From: an uncultured beta proteobacterium
GTDB taxonomy: Bacteria > Pseudomonadota > Gammaproteobacteria > Burkholderiales > Burkholderiaceae_C
Assembly: GCA_903859265.1 (NCBI GenBank)
Contig: CAIOLZ010000339.1
Location: 1 to 5,472 of the forward strand
Reading direction: 5' to 3'
DNA: 5,472 bases
Shown: positions 1 through 5,145 of the stretch, piece by piece
How positions within the stretch are numbered: the stretch's first letter is position 1
Layout: each line of letters opens with the position of its first letter
Program-made: the position numbers and the translations under genes
Notes under the pieces: model-generated
Seen by the model: only the letters and a program-made list of their open reading frames with translations
What the model was told of the DNA's origin: nothing
Databases searched by the model: none

Positions 1-1
1 C

Positions 2-319
2 GTATTGCTGATCGCCCTCGTCTTTGCAGGCATCTCGGATTTGGCACCGGTGCAGGGTGCGTTGCGTGGCATGGGCGCGGTTGCGGCGGGCCTGATCACC
101 GCCACCGGTATCAAACTTGTCAAGACCTGGAAAGAAAACGTGATGGGGATGCCCGCGTGCATTGGCATCGCGGTGGTCACCTACGTTACCGTCGCGCTTT
201 TACACGTCCGGCTGCTTTGGGTCATTCTGGGCATCGGCGGACTGGCTTGCCTGTGGGCGTTTCATCAACTCGGAAAATTGCCAGAATACCAAGGGGCAGC
301 GGAGAGTAACGGGCCATGA
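2..319 (+). CDS. chrA: Chromate transporter, short-chain ChrA subunit, first gene of pair (3' part only)
   Basis: This is the C-terminal 105 codons of a membrane protein whose start lies left of the window; the frame is open to the edge, so the TTG at 5 is not taken as the start. It resembles the C-terminal half of a chromate transporter domain (PF02417 family): the stretch APVQGALRGMGAVAAGLI is the typical helix that follows the family's central loop, and two further hydrophobic segments follow (about residues 50-68 and 69-87 of the visible part). Short ChrA proteins have about 190 residues and work as pairs with opposite membrane topology; the second partner follows immediately. Its TGA overlaps the next ATG (ATGA, 316-319), which suggests translational coupling. 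Known family role: efflux or transport of chromate, possibly with sulfate. Real substrate is inferred from family only. Confidence 0.82.
   Translation, partial: VLLIALVFAGISDLAPVQGALRGMGAVAAGLITATGIKLVKTWKENVMGMPACIGIAVVTYVTVALLHVRLLWVILGIGGLACLWAFHQLGKLPEYQGAAESNGP
301..306 (+). promoter_or_regulatory. Ribosome binding site for the second chrA gene
   Basis: GGAGAG lies nine bases before the ATG at 316, inside the last codons of the upstream chrA gene. It is one of the few clear Shine-Dalgarno-like sites in this window and supports the ATG in the ATGA overlap as the true start. Confidence 0.55.
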
Positions 320-912
320 TTTCCTCCCTGAGCCCGGGTGACTGGTTCGACCTCGTTACCCACTTTCTGGCCCTATCGCTGCTGGCAATTGGCGGCGCAA
401 TCACGACCGCACCCGAGATGCATCGCTATCTGGTGTCGGAGCAGCTCTGGTTGAGCAACGCGCAGTTCAATTCCAGTATTGCCCTGGCCCAGGCGGCGCC
501 TGGGCCCAATGTGCTGTTTGTCGCATTGGTCGGCTGGAATATCGGCGTCAATGCGGCGGGCGGTGCGGCGATGGGCGTCAAAGCCTGGCCCCTGGGACTG
601 CTCGGAGTGGTACTGTGTCTGACCGCAATACTCCTGCCGAGCACCACACTCACCGTAGCTGCGGCACGTTGGGGCCACAAAAACAAGGACCGGCAAGCGG
701 TTCGCGCGTTCAAGCAAGGCATGGTGCCGGTGGTGGTCGCGCTGCTCGCATCAACGGGCTGGATTTTGGCGGCCAGTCATGGTTTGCCGACGGAAAACTG
801 GCGGCCCTGGTTGCTGACCGCGATCGTCACCCTGCTGTGCTGGCGCACAAAAATTCACCTGTTATGGCTGCTCAGCGTGGGTGGCGTTCTGGGATGGCTA
901 GGCTGGGTCTGA
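316..912 (+). CDS. chrA: Chromate transporter, short-chain ChrA subunit, second gene of pair
   Basis: A complete 198-residue inner-membrane protein of the CHR family. The N-terminal part shows the family's signature order: a glycine pair followed by a proline and a charged helix (GGAITTAPEMHRYLV, residues 26-40), the WLS..QF segment (45-51), and the conserved ALAQAAPGPN turn (56-65) leading to an alternating hydrophobic helix ending in VGWNIG. Further membrane segments lie at about 92-117, 134-153, 163-176 and 180-198. Length is that of single-domain ChrA proteins. The start ATG at 316 overlaps the stop of the upstream ChrA gene and is preceded by a purine-rich GGAGAG (301-306), a plausible ribosome binding site. 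The pair presumably forms a heterodimeric chromate transporter. Its last 15 nt overlap the end of rlmB on the other strand. Which substrate it moves (chromate or sulfate) cannot be told from sequence. Confidence 0.88.
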   Translation: MISSLSPGDWFDLVTHFLALSLLAIGGAITTAPEMHRYLVSEQLWLSNAQFNSSIALAQAAPGPNVLFVALVGWNIGVNAAGGAAMGVKAWPLGLLGVVLCLTAILLPSTTLTVAAARWGHKNKDRQAVRAFKQGMVPVVVALLASTGWILAASHGLPTENWRPWLLTAIVTLLCWRTKIHLLWLLSVGGVLGWLGWV

Positions 913-1683
913 TCGTGTCTGACGCTGGCGCAGTGCCTCATACAGGCAGACACCACTGGCAACCGACACGTTCAGACTCTCCACCGCGCCCTGCATCGGA
1001 ATGCTGACCAACTGGTCGCAGGTTTTGGCCGTGAGCTGGCGCATGCCGTCGCCCTCCGCGCCCAGCACCAAGGCAACCGGGCCCAACAGGTCCGCTTCGT
1101 AAAGCGTTTCCGGTGCGGCATCGCTGGTGCCGATGATCCAGATGTTGCGCTCCTTGAGTTCGTTCAGGGTGCGTGCCAAGTTGGTCACCATGAAATAGGG
1201 AACGGTTTCGGCGGCTCCGCTGGCGACCTTGGCCACCGTCGCGTTGATGCCCGCCGCATGGTCTTTTGGAGCGATCACCGCATGCGCGCCCGCACCATCA
1301 GCAACACGCAGGCAGGCCCCCAGGTTGTGTGGATCGGTGACCCCATCGAGTACCAGGATCAGAGGCTGGGTGCGCTGATCCACAGCCAGCACGGCGTTGG
1401 CAGCCTCGAGCCGCTCCAGCAATTCGTCGAGCGAGTGGACTTGCTTGACTTCGTGCACCCGCGCCGCCACGCCCTGATGACCATGGTTACCGGCCAATTT
1501 GGAGAGCCGCAAGCCGTCGGATTCGACGATTTTGATACCGGCCTCAACCACCTTTTCCATGAACTGGCGCATGCGCGCGTCGCGCCGCGTTGGTTCGTAA
1601 TAGACCTCAATGATGGATTGGGGCGCTGTTTTGAGCCGAACGCCAAGGGCATGAAAACCGAAAAGTACTTTTGGGGATGCCAT
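898..1683 (-). CDS. rlmB: 23S rRNA (guanosine-2'-O-)-methyltransferase RlmB
   Basis: A 261-residue SpoU/TrmH-class (SPOUT, trefoil-knot) enzyme. RlmB methylates the ribose of G2251 in the peptidyl-transferase P loop of 23S rRNA using S-adenosylmethionine. The N-terminal substrate-binding domain begins FGFHAL (8-13) and carries HQGVAARV (69-76). The catalytic domain shows all three motifs: LDGVTDPHNLGACLRVAD (112-129, with conserved Asn120 and Arg126), VLGAEGDGM (206-214, with Glu210) and SIPMQGAVESLNVSVA (227-242, with Ser236 and Asn238). It is somewhat longer than the E. coli protein (243), mostly in the interdomain linker (about 81-107). The ATG is the only usable start: in the same frame the preceding codons run back to the stop of the ABC ATPase gene without another start. 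GGGG abuts the ATG with no spacing, so initiation probably relies on coupling to the upstream gene. The 3' end overlaps chrA tail to tail by 15 nt. Confidence 0.95.
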   Translation of the reverse strand: MASPKVLFGFHALGVRLKTAPQSIIEVYYEPTRRDARMRQFMEKVVEAGIKIVESDGLRLSKLAGNHGHQGVAARVHEVKQVHSLDELLERLEAANAVLAVDQRTQPLILVLDGVTDPHNLGACLRVADGAGAHAVIAPKDHAAGINATVAKVASGAAETVPYFMVTNLARTLNELKERNIWIIGTSDAAPETLYEADLLGPVALVLGAEGDGMRQLTAKTCDQLVSIPMQGAVESLNVSVASGVCLYEALRQRQTRSDPA

Positions 1684-1698
1684 CCCCTGATTATCGTT

Positions 1699-2370
1699 TT
1701 AAGCGACAACCCTGCCAGCTTCGATTGTGATACGCCGCTCGCACCGGTCAGCGATCGCGAGGTCGTGGGTCACCAGCACCAGCGTTGTGCCCAACGCGCG
1801 GTTGAGGTCAAACATCAGCGCCATGATTTTCTCGCCGGTCGCAAAGTCCAAACTACCAGTGGGCTCATCCGCCAACAAAACGGCGGGATGCACCACAAAC
1901 GCGCGGGCCAACGCAACCCGCTGCTGCTCACCCCCCGACAAAACCCGGGGATAGGCCTGCAAGCGTGTCTCTAGGCCGACGCGTTTGAGCATATCGGTCG
2001 CCAGTGAGCGCGCATCCTTTCGGCCATCCAGCTCCAGCGGCAGCATGACATTCTCCAGCGCCGTCAGGTTCGCCAAAAGCTGAAAACTCTGGAACACGAA
2101 GCCCACACGGCGCGCGCGCAAGGCCGCGCGCTGGTCTTCCGTGAGGGCAAAAATGTCCTCAGAGTCCAGACGCACCGTGCCGCTTGTGGGCGTATCCAGT
2201 CCGGCAATGATGGACAACAGCGTGCTCTTGCCCGAACCCGATGCGCCAACGATGGCCACGGTCTCACGGGCTTTGAGTGCAAAATCGATGTCACGCAGAA
2301 TCTCCAGCGTCCCGGTGGAATCCGTTACCGCCTTATAAACATGCTCGACTGAAATGATTGAATCTGACAT
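1699..2370 (-). CDS. ybbA: ABC transporter ATP-binding protein, YbbA/LolD-like (MacB-type family)
   Basis: A 223-residue cytoplasmic ABC ATPase with every nucleotide-binding motif intact: Walker A GASGSGKST (42-50), Q-loop Gln94 in FVFQSFQLL, signature LSGGEQQ (144-150), Walker B VLLADEP (164-170, catalytic Glu169), D-loop SLD (173-175) and H-loop His202. The FQSFQLL..LTALENVMLPLEL segment is typical of the LolD/MacB/FtsE/YbbA family, whose partners are FtsX-like permeases that act on envelope lipids, lipoproteins or peptides rather than import. The divergent tesA neighbour matches the E. coli ybbA-tesA pair, which is why YbbA is preferred over LolD. The frame stays open upstream to 2571, but that extension lacks family similarity and lies over tesA, so the ATG at 2368-2370 (MSDSIISVEHV) is chosen; GGGA sits a few bases before it. 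No permease gene is present here; rlmB follows after 15 nt in the same frame. Confidence 0.9.
   Translation of the reverse strand: MSDSIISVEHVYKAVTDSTGTLEILRDIDFALKARETVAIVGASGSGKSTLLSIIAGLDTPTSGTVRLDSEDIFALTEDQRAALRARRVGFVFQSFQLLANLTALENVMLPLELDGRKDARSLATDMLKRVGLETRLQAYPRVLSGGEQQRVALARAFVVHPAVLLADEPTGSLDFATGEKIMALMFDLNRALGTTLVLVTHDLAIADRCERRITIEAGRVVA
2334..2339 (+). promoter_or_regulatory. Possible -10 element for tesA-mnmH
   Basis: TATAAA lies inside the 5' part of the divergent ATPase gene, upstream of tesA. No convincing -35 hexamer sits at the expected distance (the bases around 2311-2316 are GC-rich). If used, transcription would begin near 2346, leaving only about 8 nt before the ATG at 2354 but about 35 nt before the alternative TTG at 2381. 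It is a weak call from an AT-rich island in GC-rich sequence. Confidence 0.25.
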
Positions 2371-3031
2371 TGCGTTCCCGTTGGTTCGCCGACACTGTAG
2401 CGCGCTTCTGTTAATACTCAGCCTTGGCGGGGCATGGGCTGCGAGCGCTGACGGCGGTAGCCGACCGGGTACCGCACCCGGCATTGTGGTGATTGGCGAT
2501 TCGCTCAGTGCCGAATATGGCCTCAAACGCGGTACCGGCTGGGTAGCCCTTTTGCAGGAACGCCTGGCCACCGAAAAACACGGTGTTCAAGTGGTCAATG
2601 CGAGTATCAGCGGCGATACCACCGCAGGAGGCCTTAACCGCCTGCCCGCGTTGCTGGCCCAGCACAAACCGACGATCGTGGTGATTGAACTCGGCGGCAA
2701 CGACGCGCTGCGCGGACTGCCGCTGGGGGCGACCCGAAACAACCTGAAAGTCATGGCCGAAACCGCTCAAGCAGCGGGTGCCAAGGTGTTGCTGATTGGC
2801 ATGCAGGTTCCGCCCAACTACGGACAGGATTACACAAAGCAGTTTTTTGAGACTTTTGCCTCCGTTGCCCGCGAAACCAAATCCGCCCTGGTGCCATTTT
2901 TGCTCAAGGGCATTGCCGACGCTCCCAACGCCGAAACGCTTTTTCAGGCCGATCGCATCCATCCGGTGGAAGCCGCCCACCCCACCATCCTGAACAACGT
3001 TTGGCCCGCGCTAAAACGACTGCTTCCCTGA
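2354..3031 (+). CDS. tesA: Arylesterase / acyl-CoA thioesterase I, SGNH hydrolase (TesA family)
   Basis: A 225-residue secreted GDSL/SGNH hydrolase. TesA enzymes hydrolyse acyl-CoA, aryl esters and lysophospholipids in the periplasm. All blocks are visible: IGDSLSAEYG (48-56, nucleophile Ser50), ISGDTTAGG (85-93, oxyanion Gly87), ELGGNDALRG (112-121, oxyanion Asn116) and ADRIHP (199-204, catalytic Asp200 and His203). The N-terminus has a signal peptide: Arg12-Arg13, a hydrophobic core at about 17-30 and a likely cleavage near AWAAS-A; there is no lipobox cysteine. The first nine residues (MIESDIAFP) are unusually polar for a signal peptide start, and a TTG at 2381-2383 would give a more standard one, so the true start may be 2381. 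Neither candidate has a good ribosome binding site. The 5' end as drawn overlaps the divergent ATPase gene by 17 nt; mnmH follows 10 nt downstream. Confidence 0.92.
   Translation: MIESDIAFPLVRRHCSALLLILSLGGAWAASADGGSRPGTAPGIVVIGDSLSAEYGLKRGTGWVALLQERLATEKHGVQVVNASISGDTTAGGLNRLPALLAQHKPTIVVIELGGNDALRGLPLGATRNNLKVMAETAQAAGAKVLLIGMQVPPNYGQDYTKQFFETFASVARETKSALVPFLLKGIADAPNAETLFQADRIHPVEAAHPTILNNVWPALKRLLP
2411..2416 (-). promoter_or_regulatory. Possible -10 element for the ybbA-like/rlmB unit
   Basis: Read on the minus strand this is TATTAA, about 40 bases before the ATPase start at 2370 and within the signal-peptide codons of tesA. No good -35 hexamer is seen upstream of it. It is suggested only because no intergenic space exists, so the promoter must lie within tesA. 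Confidence 0.2.
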
Positions 3032-3041
3032 TCGCCTGTCC

Positions 3042-4091
3042 ATGCCATTAATCACTATCAGCGCCCAGAATCTGATGGCGCAACTGCACGAATACGACAC
3101 CATCATCGACGCACGTACCGAAGACGAATATGCCGAGGACCACCTGCCCGGCGCCGTCAACTGGCCGACTCTCAACAACCAGCAGCGCATCGACATTGGC
3201 ACCATGTACAAGCAGGTCAATGCGTTCGAGGCCAAGAAGCGTGGTGCCGCAATCGCCGCCCGCAATATCGCCATGCATCTGGAACGCGAAGTGGTCAACA
3301 AACCGCGCGACTGGAAACCCGTGGCCTATTGCTGGCGCGGTGGCAAACGCAGCGGTTCGCTATCTTTGATCCTGGACCAGATTGGTTTCAAAGCGACGCT
3401 GGTGGAAGGCGGCTACAAAGCGTTTCGTGCCGCCGTGGTGGCAGATATTCCGAAAATTGTCAGCGCTTTGGATTTGCGCGTCATCTGCGGCACCACAGGC
3501 TCCGGCAAGACACGCCTGTTGCATGCGCTCAAAACCCTGGGTGCCCAGGTGCTGGATCTGGAGGACCTGGCAAAGCACAGAAGTTCAGTGCTAGGCGCCA
3601 TTCCCGGCGTGAATCAGCCCACACAAAAAGGTTTTGACACGCTGGTGTGGGATGCGCTCAGACATTTTGATGCCGGACGTCCCGTGTTCGTTGAAAGCGA
3701 AAGCAAGAAAGTGGGCAACGTATCGGTGCCCACCGCGCTGATTGAAAAAATGCGCACCAGTGCTTGCTTCGACCTATGCCTGCCAGTTGCCGCGCGCGTG
3801 GCATTGCTGCTGGAGGACTATGACTACCTGGTCAAAGATTCAACATATTTTTGCAACCGTCTGGACATCCTGGCAGAGTTCCGGGGCAAGGCAACGGTCG
3901 CGGCATGGAAGGAGAAAGTGCTACAGGGCAATCTGGAGCCCGTGGTGGAAGAATTATTAACCCAACACTACGACCCGGTTTACCTGCAGTCGATGCAGCG
4001 CAACTTTAGCCAATACGGGTCTGCGGTCACAATGACGCCAACCGACCACAGCATGGCAGCAATGCTAGCAGTAGCCAAAACCCTGCTCTGA
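3042..4091 (+). CDS. mnmH: tRNA 2-selenouridine synthase (MnmH/SelU/YbbB)
   Basis: A 349-residue two-domain enzyme that changes 2-thiouridine to 2-selenouridine at the wobble position (U34) of tRNAs for Lys, Glu and Gln, using selenophosphate from SelD, through an S-geranylated intermediate. The N-terminal rhodanese domain (about 1-135) has IIDARTEDEYAEDHLPGAVN (21-40) and the active-site loop YCWRGGKRSGS with Cys97, matching the essential cysteine of the E. coli enzyme. The C-terminal P-loop domain starts with ICGTTGSGKT (148-157) and continues with LDLEDLAKHRSSVLG (171-185) and FVESESKKVGN (216-226), all typical of the family. Length is close to that of E. coli YbbB. It lies 10 nt after tesA and is probably on the same transcript; no Shine-Dalgarno sequence is seen in the gap, which suggests coupled translation. 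Its stop is 9 nt from the convergent small gene. Presence implies the organism makes selenophosphate; selD is not in this window. Confidence 0.95.
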   Translation: MPLITISAQNLMAQLHEYDTIIDARTEDEYAEDHLPGAVNWPTLNNQQRIDIGTMYKQVNAFEAKKRGAAIAARNIAMHLEREVVNKPRDWKPVAYCWRGGKRSGSLSLILDQIGFKATLVEGGYKAFRAAVVADIPKIVSALDLRVICGTTGSGKTRLLHALKTLGAQVLDLEDLAKHRSSVLGAIPGVNQPTQKGFDTLVWDALRHFDAGRPVFVESESKKVGNVSVPTALIEKMRTSACFDLCLPVAARVALLLEDYDYLVKDSTYFCNRLDILAEFRGKATVAAWKEKVLQGNLEPVVEELLTQHYDPVYLQSMQRNFSQYGSAVTMTPTDHSMAAMLAVAKTLL

Positions 4092-4100
4092 CCGGCTGCA

Positions 4101-4289
4101 TTAGCCAGCGGCGCTGCCGCCATCTGCCAACGGGCTTGGACCGCCATCGGAGGCAGCTTGCTCGGCAGCGTCATTAGGAGTGCCGTCATCGGGTTTTCGG
4201 TCGGCCTTGTTCTTGAGCTTTTCTTCCTTTTTCTTTTTCTTGGCCAGCTCTTTCTGACGTTTTTCGTATCCGTAATTGGGTGTTGCCAA
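4101..4289 (-). CDS. Small lysine-rich conserved protein of unknown function
   Basis: A 62-residue protein of no known function. It opens with MATPNYGYEKRQKELAKKKKKEEKLKNKADRK (listed here as residues 1-20 MATPNYGYEKRQKELAKKKK, then the rest of the charged helix to about 32), a strongly basic segment likely to form a single helix, and ends in an acidic, Ala/Gly/Ser/Pro-rich, probably disordered tail (33-62). I recall similar short proteins beginning M(A/T)TPNY..EKRQ in many betaproteobacteria, which favours a real gene. The start is TTG: the in-frame codons before it reach a TAA within seven codons and contain no ATG after that stop. GAAAG a few bases upstream is a possible ribosome binding site. 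It follows the DUF2189 gene by 17 nt and is probably translated from the same message. A role in nucleic-acid or ribosome binding would fit the charge but is only a guess. Confidence 0.7.
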   Translation of the reverse strand: MATPNYGYEKRQKELAKKKKKEEKLKNKADRKPDDGTPNDAAEQAASDGGPSPLADGGSAAG

Positions 4290-4306
4290 AGTGTGCTTTC
4301 GTTAAT

Positions 4307-5131
4307 TCACGCGACTGTAACATCCCCTACCGGCCACTCGACCGCACCCCGATAGGCGTGCCAACTGGCGTATCCCAGCAAGGGCCCCACCAGCAGCAAA
4401 CCACTGGACCAAGGTGTGAGCAGCGCCAGCCCCACCAAAAGTGCAATCAACATGCCCCAAAGTGCCATCACAAAGGTGTTGACGAACACCACTTCAAGGC
4501 TGGTGATAGCGGCCGAGATGGCATCCGTATCCCGGTCCAGAATCATGGGGATAGACACGGCCGATATGGAAAAAACCAAAACCGCGAATCCCCCGCCGAC
4601 GATGCAATAAGCAGCCACGAATTCCAAATTTTCAGGATTGAAAATGGCGTCGATAACACCGGCGGTCGATGGCATTCCCGTATTAAAAAAAACGGCAAAG
4701 ACGACCAGGGATGCACGCCCCCACAGGAGTTCCAGCACGATGAGCACCAGCACCAGCATGCCCATGCTTTTGAGGTGACTGTCCCAGCAGGTGATCGATG
4801 CCCCCAGTTCGGCAGGCAAGCCCGCTTGACGGCGACGGCTGACCTCGTACAAGCCCATTGCCAGGAATGGGCCCACCAGCAAACAGCCGGAGGCAATCGA
4901 CATGGTGTACTCGGGTTTGGAGCGAAATACCAGGCGCAAAATGATCGCCATCAGACAGAAGGCGGTGCCATAAAAAGCACTGATAGCGGGTTCTGCCCGC
5001 GCGTCCTGCCAGCCCTTTGCAAGCCATGAAAATGGATGCTGGAGCGCAAGGCTGACAATCGTTTTATCAGGTGCCTCCGACGGAGGGGGAACGTAGGGCG
5101 GCGGCGCTTCGTAATCGGGCAACTGGGACAT
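4307..5131 (-). CDS. DUF2189 family integral membrane protein
   Basis: A 274-residue inner-membrane protein of a family with no assigned function. A proline-rich cytoplasmic or disordered N-terminus (residues 1-22, with PPPYVPPP) precedes about six membrane segments: about 48-68, 78-97, 122-150, 170-195, 216-238 and 240-258. Features typical of DUF2189 (PF09955) are visible: the WLAKGWQD start of the domain (37-43), VGPFLAMGLYEVSRRR (86-101), FSISAVSIPMILDRDTDAISA (187-207) and the closing GPLLGYASWHAYR (249-261). The frame is open further upstream to 5254, but that part lies over the end of metC, so the ATG at 5129-5131 is used; a GTG at 5135-5137 two codons earlier is an alternative. No strong ribosome binding site is seen. 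It begins 14 nt after metC and is followed after 17 nt by the small lysine-rich gene, so all three are probably cotranscribed. Confidence 0.85.
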   Translation of the reverse strand: MSQLPDYEAPPPYVPPPSEAPDKTIVSLALQHPFSWLAKGWQDARAEPAISAFYGTAFCLMAIILRLVFRSKPEYTMSIASGCLLVGPFLAMGLYEVSRRRQAGLPAELGASITCWDSHLKSMGMLVLVLIVLELLWGRASLVVFAVFFNTGMPSTAGVIDAIFNPENLEFVAAYCIVGGGFAVLVFSISAVSIPMILDRDTDAISAAITSLEVVFVNTFVMALWGMLIALLVGLALLTPWSSGLLLVGPLLGYASWHAYRGAVEWPVGDVTVA

Positions 5132-5145
5132 AGTCACTAAGACTT

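Noticed and set aside
1258..1974. Plus-strand open frame (238 codons) across rlmB and the ATPase gene
   Set aside because: It spans two well-supported minus-strand genes and their junction, has no recognisable motif and no start signal; an antisense shadow in GC-rich DNA.
2371..2571. 67-codon N-terminal extension of the ABC ATPase frame
   Set aside because: It lies over tesA, has no family similarity, and ATPases of this type begin close to MSDSIISVEHV with the first beta strand.
2411..2980. Minus-strand open frame (189 codons) opposite tesA
   Set aside because: tesA has all four SGNH blocks on the plus strand; the opposite frame shows no domain or credible start.
4092..4130. Possible rho-independent terminator from GC-rich inverted repeats (GGCT...AGCC, GGCGCTGCCGCC)
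   Set aside because: Stems are only four or five pairs by eye and no T-run follows on either strand.
4200..4260. T/C-rich tract (TTCTTCCTTTTTCTTTTTCTT) as a terminator or polypyrimidine signal
   Set aside because: It is the complement of the lysine/glutamate codons in the small basic protein and no hairpin precedes it on the plus strand; coding explains it.
4280..5029. Long plus-strand open frame (249 codons) opposite the DUF2189 gene
   Set aside because: The translation is rich in His, Gln, Arg and Pro with no hydrophobic core or domain pattern, as expected for the antisense of a membrane-protein gene. The minus-strand frame has clear DUF2189 features.
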